Positions 26,860-34,752 are shown, counted from the stretch's first letter. The stretch is DNA of 56,311 nucleotides from Opitutaceae bacterium (GCA_030648295.1 JAUSID010000071.1:1-56311); one strand, 5' to 3'. The notes: a model not told the origin generated them from the letters alone. Numbers and translations: made by a program.

Positions 26860-28389
26860 CTACGGGCCCGCCGGCGCCTTCAGCGCGTAGAGATGTGACA
26901 TCGTCGTCACGAACAGCACGCCGTTGGCGGCGACCGGCGTGCCGCTGATCGGGCCATCGAAGCGCGTTTCACTAATCAGCTTCTTCTCCTTGCTCGCGGC
27001 GAAGACCAGGAACTCCCCGCGGCGCGTGGCGAAATAAACGCGCCCGTCCACCACGAGCGGCGACGCCCAGACCTCGCCCTTGACGTCGTGGGTCCAGAAC
27101 GGCCGACCGGTTTCCGGATCCACGCAGTGCAGCCGCCGGCCGGAGTCCGCCACAAACAGCAGCCCGTCGGCGATCGCCGGGGTCGTCATCGCGTGTCGCT
27201 CCAGCGGATACGACCAGATTTCGCCGGTCGCGGTGATGTCGCCCGTGCCGGTCGCGTCGATGCACTTGAGCCACGCCTGGTTTTTCCCCCACCACAGATC
27301 GCCGCCGACGGTGACGTAGATGCGATTTCGATACACGACCGGCAGCCCCTTGATGTTGCTCGGACTTTCCTTCCGATTGCTGATGTAGCGATGCACGTCC
27401 TCTTTCGGCCCGGTGGGGTCGGGGTCGAACTGCCAGATCTTTTTCAACCGCTCGACCTTGCCCGCGGCCGGCGCGGCGGTGACCGGCTCGAACGCGTACA
27501 CGACCCCGTCGCCGCCGCAGAAAATGATCTGGGCGCGGCCGTCGATCTGCGCGAGCGCCGGTGACGACCAGGTGCAATTGAAGATCCGCGGTCCAATCCG
27601 TTCGCCATCCGTCGCGACCAGCCGGCCCGTCGCCTGGTCGAGCACCACCAAGCTCGGTGCATCGGGCGAGGCGATGTGCCGGTGCGTGTCGTCCACGCCA
27701 TTCGACGTGTTGACGTACAAAAACTGTTGATACAGCAGCGGCGAGCCATGAGCCGAGTCGTGCTGCCGGATGCCGACTTCCTTGATCAGGTCGAAGTGCC
27801 AGAGGATATCCGCGTCGTTGGCGGCGGGCTCGAGCGGCGGATTGCCGGCGGGCGCCTGGTGCCGCGCCTCGTCCATGAATGCGCCCTGGTTGCCGTTGCT
27901 CATGCCTGCGGGATCGAGGCAGAGCACCTCGCCGCGATTGCTCACCACATACGCGCGGCCCGCGTCGAAGGTCACCGGCGAACAGAGGCCCGCGTTCGGC
28001 CAGTCCCAGTATTTGCTGGTGGTGATCTTCGGCACGACCAGCTGCCAGAGCAGCTGGCCGGTCTGTTCGTCGAGGCACATCAGCACGCCGCGATCGCCGC
28101 GGTGCCGCGGATCGCGCGGGGCGTTGTTGATGGTGCCGACGAACACGCGGCCGCCCGCCACCACCGGCGTGCCATGCGTCTCGGTGCCGAGCGGCACGGA
28201 CCATTTCACGTTGGTGCCTTTTTCGAGGTCGAACGATTCCGGCAGTCCCGTTTCGGCCGACACCATGTTGCGCGTGAACCGCTCGCCCCACTGCGGTTGA
28301 TCGGCGGAAAACAGCGGCGCCGCGAGCGCGCCGAGCGCGATCACCATGCCCGCCATGACTGGACGTCGACCCACCGTTCGCCTCGACAT
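26860..28389 (-). CDS. Exported PQQ-like beta-propeller protein
   Basis: 509 aa from the ATG at 28389 (MSRRTVGRRPVMAGMVIALG, a signal peptide). Propeller blades: GTPVVAGGRVFVGTIN, CLDEQTGQLLWQLVV, VLDQATGRLVATDGE, CIDATGTGDITATGEIW, CVDPETGRPFWTHDVKGEVW, VFAASKEKKLISETRF. This is the third PQQ-like propeller in the window and is more distant from those at 15990 and 17629. The insert DEARHQAPAGNPPLEPAAND is specific to this subgroup. No dehydrogenase active-site motif was seen. It is the last normal-composition gene before the cassette array. Confidence 0.82.
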   Translation of the reverse strand: MSRRTVGRRPVMAGMVIALGALAAPLFSADQPQWGERFTRNMVSAETGLPESFDLEKGTNVKWSVPLGTETHGTPVVAGGRVFVGTINNAPRDPRHRGDRGVLMCLDEQTGQLLWQLVVPKITTSKYWDWPNAGLCSPVTFDAGRAYVVSNRGEVLCLDPAGMSNGNQGAFMDEARHQAPAGNPPLEPAANDADILWHFDLIKEVGIRQHDSAHGSPLLYQQFLYVNTSNGVDDTHRHIASPDAPSLVVLDQATGRLVATDGERIGPRIFNCTWSSPALAQIDGRAQIIFCGGDGVVYAFEPVTAAPAAGKVERLKKIWQFDPDPTGPKEDVHRYISNRKESPSNIKGLPVVYRNRIYVTVGGDLWWGKNQAWLKCIDATGTGDITATGEIWSYPLERHAMTTPAIADGLLFVADSGRRLHCVDPETGRPFWTHDVKGEVWASPLVVDGRVYFATRRGEFLVFAASKEKKLISETRFDGPISGTPVAANGVLFVTTMSHLYALKAPAGP

Positions 28390-28591
28390 GACTGCACGTG
28401 TCAGCGCCCGCGGGACGGAAGGCAAACCGAATGTGGGCACCGGGTCGCATCTGCCGGTTGGCGGCTAATGTGGCACGGCCACCGGCTCTGTAGAGCCTAC
28501 GGCTCGGAGAGGCGTCCCGCCCGTGGGTCTCAATAGGGGGGCCCAATAGGGGGCCCAATAGGGACAGGTTAATTACGCTGCTCCCGTCCCC

Positions 28592-28616
28592 GTAGCAGCC
28601 GAGGTAACGAGGCTGG
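28592..28616 (-). repeat. 25-bp dispersed repeat, copy 2 (inverted)
   Basis: Inverted copy of the CCAGCCTCGTTACCTCGG repeat found at 19164, 44112 and 50136. Confidence 0.7.
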
Positions 28617-28641
28617 TCCGTAGAAATTCGAAACTCGTTCC

Positions 28642-28671
28642 CCTGGGAGCGCGGGCGTCCCGCCCGCATGG
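28642..28671. repeat. GGGAGCGCGGGCGTCCC palindromic repeat
   Basis: A GC-rich palindromic unit with GCGGGCG/CGCCCGC arms. Other copies: 39461-39486, 44272-44347 (two inverted units), and 51948-52105 (two to three units). Confidence 0.65.
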
Positions 28672-29128
28672 ATTGAATGGCACGGGCATCCTGCCAGCCA
28701 GGCAGAGCCTCGGACCACGAGACCACAGACTACGGACCACGGACCAAGAGAACTCTCGGCTCGACCGACTGTTGGTCAGTGGTCCTCGTCGGTAGCCGGC
28801 ATGTGTCGGGTCTTGCAGTGACGTAGGAACCGGATGATCTCACGCGAACGCGGTCTGGTTCGGCCCCGTGCCGTCGCCGCGAGAACGTCCTTCCAATCGG
28901 GAAATGAATATGAGGTGTTGTCCCAATCCGATCCCTTCCGGCCAAAGCCATACTCGCAGTTGCGCTTTTCCCGGGCGGAAAATAAACCCGCCGAACACCC
29001 AAAATCGAGCCTTCCCTCCCGCACGATTGCCGCTCAACCACATCCGCCCCTGAAGCCCGTTCCAACCGTGCCGAATTTCCCGCTCCCTTCCCCGGCAAGA
29101 GCTCAAGTCAGTTGATGCGAATAGCACT

Positions 29129-29135
29129 GTTCGGC
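29129..29135 (+). other. Isolated right-core box GTTCGGC at the array start
   Basis: It is identical to the right box of the attC-like site at 31457 and sits 22 nt before the ATG at 29151, as in the other cassettes. A convincing left palindromic arm is lacking; the only GCCGAAC upstream (28990) does not pair further. It could be an attI-like junction or a degraded site. Confidence 0.4.
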
Positions 29136-29150
29136 AAGAATACTTCGGCA

Positions 29151-29726
29151 ATGAAAAAGCATCTTCATCTCTGGCTATCGGGAATCGCAGCGCTGATTTG
29201 TTTTGGCGTTTTTGCCGCTGCGATCATCTATCCGGCGTTTGAGGCACGTATCACCGAGCGCGCACTTTGGATCTTTGCCGCTGGAATCGGATGTTTGCTC
29301 TTTACCTTCGTCTCAAAGCTCAAAATCGGGACGTTGCTGGAGATCGAGCGCCTTGAGAGTAAGGTGAAGCAGTTAGTCAGAGGAGAAGTCCTACGCTCCT
29401 CACGCGGCGAATGCTTTTACGTCGACGGCGAAGGGAAGCGATTTCTAGTTCCTGATCGAGAGACGACAGATTTTCTCGCTACGAGTCGAGGACCGATCCT
29501 CATGACTGACGTCGAAATCGAAGAATATCCTCTGCGTGGCGAAATAGACTCCGTGAAGAAGTGCCAAATAGTCGAAGCGAAGGGATTGGGGCACGTATTC
29601 GTGCTTCTCAGCGGTAAGAAGTATTATCTTGGCTCTTGGAGTCCGGTTTTCGATTGGGGACGCGCTGACGAGAAGCATGCATTGCTTGAGCTCGCAGCCA
29701 TTCGCGCGATTCCCACCGGAAAATGA
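29151..29726 (+). CDS. Hypothetical membrane protein (cassette gene)
   Basis: 191 aa from the ATG at 29151, which lies 22 nt after the GTTCGGC box; an ATG at 29115 would extend across that box and is rejected. Two N-terminal membrane helices (about residues 6-28 and 38-56: LWLSGIAALICFGVFAAAII, ALWIFAAGIGCLLFTFVS) are followed by a soluble, beta-rich domain (CFYVDGEGKRFLVPDRETTD, GHVFVLLSGKKYYLGSW). It is not a known family to me. Stop and palindromic site are about 10 nt apart, as expected of a cassette. It is probably anchored in the inner membrane with the soluble domain in the cytoplasm. Confidence 0.6.
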   Translation: MKKHLHLWLSGIAALICFGVFAAAIIYPAFEARITERALWIFAAGIGCLLFTFVSKLKIGTLLEIERLESKVKQLVRGEVLRSSRGECFYVDGEGKRFLVPDRETTDFLATSRGPILMTDVEIEEYPLRGEIDSVKKCQIVEAKGLGHVFVLLSGKKYYLGSWSPVFDWGRADEKHALLELAAIRAIPTGK

Positions 29727-29736
29727 AAAACAAAAG

Positions 29737-29875
29737 GCCGAGTCGCCAGAGCCACGCGCACAGCCGTCGCGTCGCGTGCTGAGAGAATGAAATCCGAAGG
29801 TAAGATTTGGAATTTGACTTCGAGCGAAGCACGCGTCGTGCCGGCTGTGCGCGTGGCTCATCTCTGACGTTCGTT
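29737..29875 (+). repeat. attC-like site 1
   Basis: 139 nt. Left box GCCGAG, right box GTTCGTT. The arms pair well: AGCCACGCGCACAGCCG against its complement CGGCTGTGCGCGTGGCT, then CGCGTGCT against AGCACGCG, with unpaired spacers near each box and a variable terminal loop of about 45 nt. It follows the membrane-protein cassette gene. Confidence 0.75.
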
Positions 29876-29890
29876 GCAAAATTCTAACCT

Positions 29891-30409
29891 ATGAAGCAAT
29901 CACCCATTGCCCTCGTTTCATTCGCTGTCGCATTCTTACTAGTCCTGAACGGATGTTCGACGAGTACGCCCGTAATGGCGGCGAGCGGCGGCATGTTTAC
30001 GATTACCAAGACTGGCACAACCGGCTTTACTCCAGTCGGAGTCTTACGAAAAGAAGCTTACGAGGAGGCGAATCGTTTCGCCGCGAGTAAGGGAATGGTT
30101 GCTGAGGTCGTGTCTGCGAACGAGGTGGCCGCTGGATTCGCAAAATGGCCGCAAGTAGATCTAAAATTTCGCCTGGTGAGTGCTGCGGCGCGCGATGCTG
30201 GTCAGAGTGCGCCCACGCTCGCGATCGCTGGGCAGGCGGCGTACGATGCTGAGGGAAGAGCGAGCAGCGGCGAAACGACTGTCATTCTCAATAAGGAAGT
30301 GGATGTCTATGCCGAGTTGAAGAAAATTGCTGAACTCAAGGATAAGGGCATTCTGACAGAGGAGGAGTTTCAAAAGGAGAAGCAAAAGTTGCTTAACACG
30401 AGGAGATGA
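29891..30409 (+). CDS. Lipoprotein with C-terminal SHOCT domain (cassette gene)
   Basis: 172 aa; ATG 22 nt after the right box of site 1. N-terminal lipoprotein signal with lipobox LNGC (Cys at about residue 22, LLVLNGCSTS). The mature region is of unknown fold. The last 32 residues are a SHOCT-type motif (AELKKIAELKDKGILTEEEF then QKEKQKLL), often found at C-termini of membrane and lipoproteins where it mediates oligomerisation. The partner is unknown. It begins a three-gene run separated only by truncated sites. Confidence 0.7.
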   Translation: MKQSPIALVSFAVAFLLVLNGCSTSTPVMAASGGMFTITKTGTTGFTPVGVLRKEAYEEANRFAASKGMVAEVVSANEVAAGFAKWPQVDLKFRLVSAAARDAGQSAPTLAIAGQAAYDAEGRASSGETTVILNKEVDVYAELKKIAELKDKGILTEEEFQKEKQKLLNTRR

Positions 30410-30415
30410 AAAGAG

Positions 30416-30442
30416 GCCGAACCCGGAGAACGGGATATCACC
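30416..30442 (+). repeat. Truncated attC-like site (left arm only)
   Basis: The left box GCCGAAC is present 7 nt after the upstream stop. Only about 20 nt of further sequence follows before the next ATG; the right arm and right box are missing. It probably arose by deletion of a palindromic site. Confidence 0.5.
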
Positions 30443-30757
30443 ATGAGCACAGAAGTTGTTGTCGCAGTTGTTGGAATCGTGGGGGTATGTGCCGGCAGTG
30501 TGGTTTCTGCTGCTTGCCAGTACTGGTTCCAAGAACGACCGCGCCAAAAAGCGGACGAGGAACGAAAGAAGCTGCTGAAGAGGATGCTTGAGAATCCGAA
30601 ATACAAATGGCGGAAATTCGATCGCCTCATGCATGTGATCGGAGCAGATGACGCGACTACGAAGCGTTTGTTGTTGGAAATTGGCGCGCGAGCCTCCGAA
30701 GACGGATTACCAGTCTGGGGACTGATCGAGAGAAATCCGTTTGACGAGGAGCGATGA
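30443..30757 (+). CDS. Hypothetical small membrane protein (cassette gene)
   Basis: 104 aa, not recognised. It has one N-terminal membrane helix (VVVAVVGIVGVCAGSVVSAA) and a basic cytoplasmic region (WFQERPRQKADEERKKLLKR) that is helical. The C-terminal 45 residues (FDRLMHVIGADDATTKRLL) look like a compact soluble helical domain of the kind seen in small proteins next to phage- or cassette-encoded genes. It starts 20 nt after a truncated site and is probably co-transcribed with its neighbours. Confidence 0.6.
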   Translation: MSTEVVVAVVGIVGVCAGSVVSAACQYWFQERPRQKADEERKKLLKRMLENPKYKWRKFDRLMHVIGADDATTKRLLLEIGARASEDGLPVWGLIERNPFDEER

Positions 30758-30761
30758 ACGA

Positions 30762-30790
30762 GCCGAACAAGGCGCCAGAGTCACTTTCCT
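30762..30790 (+). repeat. Truncated attC-like site (left arm only)
   Basis: The left box GCCGAAC is followed by AAGGCGCCAGAGTCAC, recognisably the start of the left arm of complete sites (GTCGCCAGAGCCA). It stops before the palindrome centre; the next gene begins 22 nt later. Confidence 0.55.
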
Positions 30791-31315
30791 ATGGTAAAAC
30801 AGCACATCCTATCTCTACTAACGATCTGTATCGCACTCGTCGGTTGCCAGACTACTACAGTTGCGCCCGTCGCAGGAGCACCCAAAGGAAAGATACTCCG
30901 GGCTGAAAAGGTCTATGTCGTAACTCCCCGCGACGGTTCGTACGGCGCGACGAAGTATCCGGGGAGTGGCGCTGCGGTAGCGGCGACGTTGGAAGGAGCT
31001 TTTTCTCGCTACGCCACCGATGTGGTGAACGGCCCGTCTGTGGATTCCTTGGCCGATGCAGTTGTCGCCGCTCGGCAGAAGGGCTGTAGCTACGTTGTAT
31101 CGTCTAGAATTACCCAGTGGGAGGACCGCGCTACTGAATGGTCAGGTCGCCGCGACAAAATTGCTTTCATCGTGAAGGTGGTCCGCACGGAGGACCAAGC
31201 GGAGATCGCTACCGCAGAGATTGCCGGCAAATCGTCCCTAATGACGTTTGGCGGGGATCGTCCTCAAGACATGCTGAAGAAGCCTGTCGATGAATTTGTG
31301 GTGACGCTTTATTGA
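30791..31315 (+). CDS. DUF4823-like lipoprotein (cassette gene)
   Basis: 174 aa with a lipoprotein signal (lipobox LVGC, Cys at about residue 19). The mature part resembles DUF4823, small bacterial lipoproteins of unknown function: ILRAEKVYVVTPRDGSYGAT, LADAVVAARQKGCSYVVSSR, FIVKVVRTEDQAEIATAEI. It is a single-domain outer- or inner-membrane-anchored protein with no catalytic motif. The next attC-like site starts 8 nt after its stop, marking the end of the three-gene run. It lies in a stretch of lower GC. Confidence 0.7.
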   Translation: MVKQHILSLLTICIALVGCQTTTVAPVAGAPKGKILRAEKVYVVTPRDGSYGATKYPGSGAAVAATLEGAFSRYATDVVNGPSVDSLADAVVAARQKGCSYVVSSRITQWEDRATEWSGRRDKIAFIVKVVRTEDQAEIATAEIAGKSSLMTFGGDRPQDMLKKPVDEFVVTLY

Positions 31316-31322
31316 GAAAAAG

Positions 31323-31463
31323 GCCGAAGTCGCCAGAGCCAACGCCCACAGCCGTCACGCCGCGTGCTACCGAAATGAAATCTGAAGTGAATAGATTGAC
31401 TTTCGGATCGACTGAAGCACGCGTCGCGCCGGCTGCGGTCGTGGCTCATCTCTGACGTTCGGC
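31323..31463 (+). repeat. attC-like site 2
   Basis: 141 nt. Left box GCCGAAG and right box GTTCGGC are complementary apart from one unpaired base. AGAGCCA in the left arm and TGGCTC in the right arm pair; CACAGCCG/CGGCTG and CGCGTGCT/AGCACGCG follow. The loop is AT-rich. Confidence 0.75.
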
Positions 31464-31481
31464 AAATAAAATGATTTAACT

Positions 31482-32171
31482 ATGAGAAACCGTCACTCAT
31501 CTGGCGTGATTGGTAGCAGTACAAGGCTCTACGGCCCCACGAGGCGCCGTCCAGAGGAGCGCGACCGAGTCGTCGAATTCTCTGTTGGTGGTACAGTGTG
31601 GTATGTCGAGTACTCCGGCGCAGTACTCTCGGTGGAATTGCGTTCTGAAGTTGAAGCATGGGGCCGAAAGCGGGTTTCTCTCTATGAGAAAAGAGATGCA
31701 CTTCGGACTTCGGCGATGGCCGTTCAAGAGGGAAAGCTTCATCCAAATGAGCTCTTTGTTCACCTCGTTTCGGTCGTTAGCGAAACATATCAACTCATGG
31801 GACTTTCAGAATCAGCTATGAAGTACGTGCTGATTCGCGCTTCCAATGTACTTTGGAGTTCGGTTAAGCACGAATTGGAACCGTTCGATGTTTACCTGGA
31901 ACTGCAAACTGTCGAGAAATGGATTCTTGAGGTGGCGCGTACCTCAAGAGCATTTCGAATCCGTTACACCGATAAGATACCCAATAGCGAAGGACGGAAG
32001 CTTCCTTTGCTGGAATCGCTGATGGTGAAATATCACTATGACAAGGTCGAACCGCCTAAGGCAAAGACGGAGAGCAAGAGTACCGATCCTATCTTCTATC
32101 CGGGGCCTCCCGATCCGATCGGTGGCTGTCGTCCGTGGCTCTCGCGGAAGAACTCCAGGGCGAGGTGGTGA
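31482..32171 (+). CDS. Hypothetical protein (cassette gene)
   Basis: 229 aa, unrecognised. ATG 25 nt after the right box of site 2. It is soluble: there is no signal peptide or membrane helix. N-terminal half beta-rich (VVEFSVGGTVWYVEYSGAV); from residue 70 mainly helical (LFVHLVSVVSETYQLMGLSE, VYLELQTVEKWILEVARTSR). A Pro/Ser/Lys-rich tail ends in WLSRKNSRARW and probably is disordered. It shows composition unlike the flanking catabolic genes. No function inferred. Confidence 0.55.
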   Translation: MRNRHSSGVIGSSTRLYGPTRRRPEERDRVVEFSVGGTVWYVEYSGAVLSVELRSEVEAWGRKRVSLYEKRDALRTSAMAVQEGKLHPNELFVHLVSVVSETYQLMGLSESAMKYVLIRASNVLWSSVKHELEPFDVYLELQTVEKWILEVARTSRAFRIRYTDKIPNSEGRKLPLLESLMVKYHYDKVEPPKAKTESKSTDPIFYPGPPDPIGGCRPWLSRKNSRARW

Positions 32172-32206
32172 GAAGGCGACCGCACTCGCGGCATGAAATC
32201 AAAGCA

Positions 32207-32348
32207 GCCCAAGCCGCCAGAGCCAAACGCGCACAGCCGTCACGCCGCGTGCTAATGTAGTGAAAACGGGAAATGAAACGACGATCCGGGTGCGGATCGC
32301 TGCACGCGTCGCGCCGGCTGTGGGCGTGACTCATCTCTGACGTTGGCG
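32207..32348 (+). repeat. attC-like site 3
   Basis: 142 nt. Left box GCCCAAG, right box GTTGGCG. Arms: AGAGCCAAACGCGCACAGCCG against CGGCTGTGGGCGTGACTC, then GCACGCG/CGCGTGC. Same orientation as the other sites although the following gene is reversed. It starts 36 nt after the stop of the gene at 31482. Confidence 0.7.
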
Positions 32349-32373
32349 GAATCGAGGAGACCTCAGAAGACGG

Positions 32374-32892
32374 CTAACGATTGCCTTGTTTTGCCAAATA
32401 CGCATTTAACTCCGCGGCTTTCTCGACGGTTATTTCTTCTCCGCCGTATTCCTTTCGGGTCGTCCGAAGTTCCCGATCTAACTCGTGCAGCAGTGCATTC
32501 TGCTCACGATCACCGGAACTTCCAGGCGGTTGCCGATAGAAGTTTATTTGGTGCGTATACCCTTCAATCCTGGCAATCAGCGCCGTCAGATAGCGTGCTC
32601 TCGATTCCAGTTTCGACTGAGTCTCCAAGGCGACTGCGGTGCGCTCGAGCTGTCGCATCAGTTTCTCGGTTTCCTTTTCTCGCTGGTTGCTGCTTTCGCG
32701 TTCGTGCCATAGAGTCGCAATCAATCCCACAAATGCGAGGCCAGTGAAAAGCGTATTGAGCGCTCCAAATTTATCTCCGAACTGGCCACGCACGTCATCC
32801 TTGCTGATGCCAAGATCCGAGCACCAGAAGAACACCCATATTCCAATAACCAGCAACGCGAACGCGGTGATTACAAAATAGAATTTTTTCAT
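32374..32892 (-). CDS. Hypothetical membrane protein, reverse-oriented cassette gene
   Basis: 172 aa on the minus strand between two plus-oriented attC-like sites. Two N-terminal membrane helices (FYFVITAFALLVIGIWVFFW and LNTLFTGLAFVGLIATLW) are followed by a long charged helix likely to form a coiled coil (about residues 65-105). A C-terminal segment (REQNALLHELDRELRTTRKE) is also helical. The layout resembles small membrane-anchored coiled-coil proteins found among integron and phage defence cassettes, but no named family can be assigned. It must be expressed from its own promoter. Confidence 0.6.
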   Translation of the reverse strand: MKKFYFVITAFALLVIGIWVFFWCSDLGISKDDVRGQFGDKFGALNTLFTGLAFVGLIATLWHERESSNQREKETEKLMRQLERTAVALETQSKLESRARYLTALIARIEGYTHQINFYRQPPGSSGDREQNALLHELDRELRTTRKEYGGEEITVEKAAELNAYLAKQGNR

Positions 32893-32965
32893 GACGGCCC
32901 AAGACTATGGCCGATGCCCCATCAAAGTCCAAGATTGATAAGATACCGAGTTGCCCCGACAAACG

Positions 32966-33107
32966 GCCGAACCCAGTCGCCACAGCCAACTCCGAGGATC
33001 GTCACGCCCCGTGCGATCGAATGGGAATTGAAATGCCCAATTTGGACCGGTCCCTTTCCTCAGGCACGAGTCGCGCCGATTCTCTCCGTGGCTGAGCTCT
33101 GTCTAGC
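32966..33107 (+). repeat. attC-like site 4
   Basis: 142 nt, the most diverged. Left box GCCGAAC, right box GTCTAGC. Arms pair through AGCCA/TGGCT and GATCG/CGATT-like segments to CGTGC/GCACG. It separates the reversed gene from the toxin-antitoxin pair. Confidence 0.6.
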
Positions 33108-33153
33108 CAAAGCTTCGGCTTGCGAGGCTCTGGATCGAAGTTACGGTTCGCGC

Positions 33154-33366
33154 ATGCCACTTACCGCTGATCTTGCCTCGCAGCTTCGTCGTCTGTCGGC
33201 CCGTGAAAAGGCCGCACTCGCAGATCATCTTTGGCGTGAGGCGGAACCGAAGCTGGGCCCAACCGCCGCACAGCTTGAGTCGCTTGATTCGCGAGTCGCG
33301 AAAGCGATGGCTCGACCCGGAAAGCTTAAGCCGGTGGGTGACGCATTGAGACGGCTTCGGCGATGA
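33154..33366 (+). CDS. Addiction-module component / antitoxin
   Basis: 70 aa from the ATG at 33154; a longer open frame upstream crosses the attC-like site and is rejected. The sequence is typical of the putative addiction module component family: an N-terminal helix followed by LSAREKAALADHLWREAEPK and a C-terminal RVAKAMARPGKLKP. It is the antitoxin in a two-gene unit with the ParE-type toxin directly downstream, with which it shares an ATGA overlap. It is expected to bind and neutralise the toxin and to repress the operon. The upstream 33105-33120 is an imperfect palindrome that could act as operator. Such TA pairs stabilise cassette arrays. Confidence 0.7.
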   Translation: MPLTADLASQLRRLSAREKAALADHLWREAEPKLGPTAAQLESLDSRVAKAMARPGKLKPVGDALRRLRR

Positions 33367-33692
33367 AGCCCTTCAAGGAAGCTGTAGGTTACGCGGAAGA
33401 CCTTCAAGCTGCCTACGACTATTACAAGGCGTATAACCTCGAAACTGCCGAGCGGTTCTTAACAGCGTATCAAGACGCGATCCGGATCTTGAAGGGAAGA
33501 CCGCGCATTTGCCGCCCCCGCCGAAATGATTGGCGGCAGATGATCATCCAACCGTATCCGAATTACTCGATATTCTACAAAGAGCTTTCGTTTTGCTGGC
33601 TACTGGCTGGAGTCATTCCGGCCGTTCGAGACCCAGACATGATCCAAGCGCGTTTGCTCCTGCGCGAAGTTGCCGAGTCGGAAACCGGCTAA
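33363..33692 (+). CDS. ParE/RelE-type toxin
   Basis: 109 aa, ATG overlapping the antitoxin stop. It has the RelE/ParE fold signature: N-terminal helix (FKEAVGYAEDLQAAYDYYKA), a second helix (ERFLTAYQDAIRILKGRPR), then beta strands PRICRPRRNDWRQM, YPNYSIFYKELS and FCWLLAGVIPAVRDPD. Family members inhibit growth by mRNA cleavage or DNA gyrase inhibition; which applies is not clear from sequence. Length and order are normal, so the pair looks intact. No attC-like site follows within 700 bp. Confidence 0.78.
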   Translation: MKPFKEAVGYAEDLQAAYDYYKAYNLETAERFLTAYQDAIRILKGRPRICRPRRNDWRQMIIQPYPNYSIFYKELSFCWLLAGVIPAVRDPDMIQARLLLREVAESETG

Positions 33693-34539
33693 CCCAGTGC
33701 CCGATGCGGGTAGCCCGAAACACGGGCCATGCGCGCTGTGCCAGCGGAGCCGGGACAGTTCACCGCGGATTTCGCAGATGGCGCGGATGGTCCTCGCGGC
33801 CCCGCGTCAATCCGCGAGATCAGCTCTACGGCTTCAATCCCAGTCGATGGCCACGAAGAGGCACAAAAAGGGTCCATCCGGCTGCTGGAATTCTGCATAG
33901 CGGCTATAGCCGCCAGGTAAATTTTGCGGCAGGGCTTCATCGAGGCGCTGGCCGGGAAATTTCACACTCTGCTCCGCTGCGAACGCACCGTGTGTTCGCT
34001 TGTGCCGTGCGCCGACGCGCGCTCCACGATTTCCCGGCTAAGGACTACATCGAATCTCCGACGGGCCGTGAAACCAGCGCTCGAAGCGCCTATAGCCGCT
34101 CGCGGGACTTCCGGAGGCACGCCGTGGCCTCTTTGTGCCTTTTTGTGGCTAACCCGGAATGGAACTAAAACCGGTCGATCAGCGTTATCTGCGGTCAAGA
34201 TCCCAGCCATTCGGCTCAACCGCGAATCGACGCCAATGGACGCGAATTGCGGAGAATGGGAATGACCGGTCGATGGAGCCAGCGCTGCTTTCGATTGGTT
34301 TTCCCCGTGGCCGGCGCGATGACCCATGGCTCCGCTGTCGCCACTCCTCCTTCGCGTCCCTCGCGGCTTCGCGTGAGCTCTGCCTTGGTTGGCCGGAGTT
34401 GGTCTCACGCGAAGCCGCGAAGACGCGAAGTCATCAGCCGCCTGCGCGGGGAAACGCTCGATTTCAAAATTCGGTGTTCACCTTTAACGTTCCGCATAGC
34501 ACGGTTGACCGCACCGACTCCCGGCTTAGTTTTTCCCGC
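33693..34539. repeat. Degenerate repeat region within the cassette array
   Basis: No gene supported. It contains: an inverted repeat at 33849-33871 / 34125-34150 (GGCCACGAAGAGGCACAAAA); an AGCCGGGAAA-family repeat at 33951-34040; a single arm of the AACCGCGAAT family at 34208-34243; and an inverted repeat at 34350-34377 / 34404-34430 (CTTCGCGTCCCTCGCGGC). The GC is high here, unlike the cassette genes, so this looks like later insertion of repeat elements into the array. Confidence 0.5.
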
Positions 34540-34752
34540 ATGACGCTAGCAAGTTTTCCCGAGCTACAAAAGCTGCCCAAGCGCCAGCGTTTCCAGTTGG
34601 CGGAAGAGCTTTGGCTGTCCGGCGTCAGCGACTCACTGCCGGTGACTGCCGCGCAAAAGAAAGTGTTGGACACCCGATGGGCTGCATACCGGGCGGGCAC
34701 CGCGAAGCGGATCACGCTGGGCGAACTTGAGCGGCGGCTGTCCCGAAAGTGA
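34540..34752 (+). CDS. Addiction-module component / orphan antitoxin
   Basis: 70 aa, start ATG at 34540. Same family as the antitoxin at 33154: FPELQKLPKRQRFQLAEELW (residues 6-25), TAAQKKVLDTRWAAYRAGTA and a C-terminal helix ELERRLSRK. The two are only distantly similar, so this is a second, separate unit. The overlapping downstream toxin is broken (34749-34934), leaving a probably functional but partnerless antitoxin. It could still bind related toxins such as the one at 33363, though that is speculation. Confidence 0.65.
   Translation: MTLASFPELQKLPKRQRFQLAEELWLSGVSDSLPVTAAQKKVLDTRWAAYRAGTAKRITLGELERRLSRK

Larger units (their letters stand above)
28390..29128. other. Gene-poor repeat region upstream of the cassette array
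   Basis: No gene is supported. 28531-28567 has three copies of a 12-13 nt CAATAGGGGGCC unit, the last continuing as CAATAGGGACAGGTTAATTA. 28592-28616 is an inverted copy of the 25-bp repeat. 28642-28671 is a palindromic GGGAGCGCGGGCGTCCC repeat. 28705-28750 is a low-complexity GGACCACG stretch. No integron integrase-like reading frame was found, although that is where one would be expected. Confidence 0.5.

Noticed and set aside
15990-28389. The three PQQ-like proteins as PQQ-dependent alcohol dehydrogenases
   Set aside because: No adjacent-cysteine disulfide or calcium/PQQ ligand motifs were visible; the blades match the BamB-like type only.
28776-29024. A minus-strand frame of 82 codons that ends in a basic helix-like segment
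   Set aside because: No family resemblance, overlapping frames of similar length on both strands, and no clear start signal. It could be a real small gene, but the evidence is not sufficient.
28990-29135. A possible complete attC-like site before the first cassette gene (GCCGAAC at 28990, GTTCGGC at 29129)
   Set aside because: The boxes are at the right distance, but the sequence between them does not form the paired arms seen in the other sites, so the left box is probably chance.
33105-33120. Imperfect palindrome AGCCAAAGCTTCGGCT as operator of the toxin-antitoxin pair
   Set aside because: It overlaps the right box of attC-like site 4, so it may only be part of that site; mentioned in the gene entry as a possibility.
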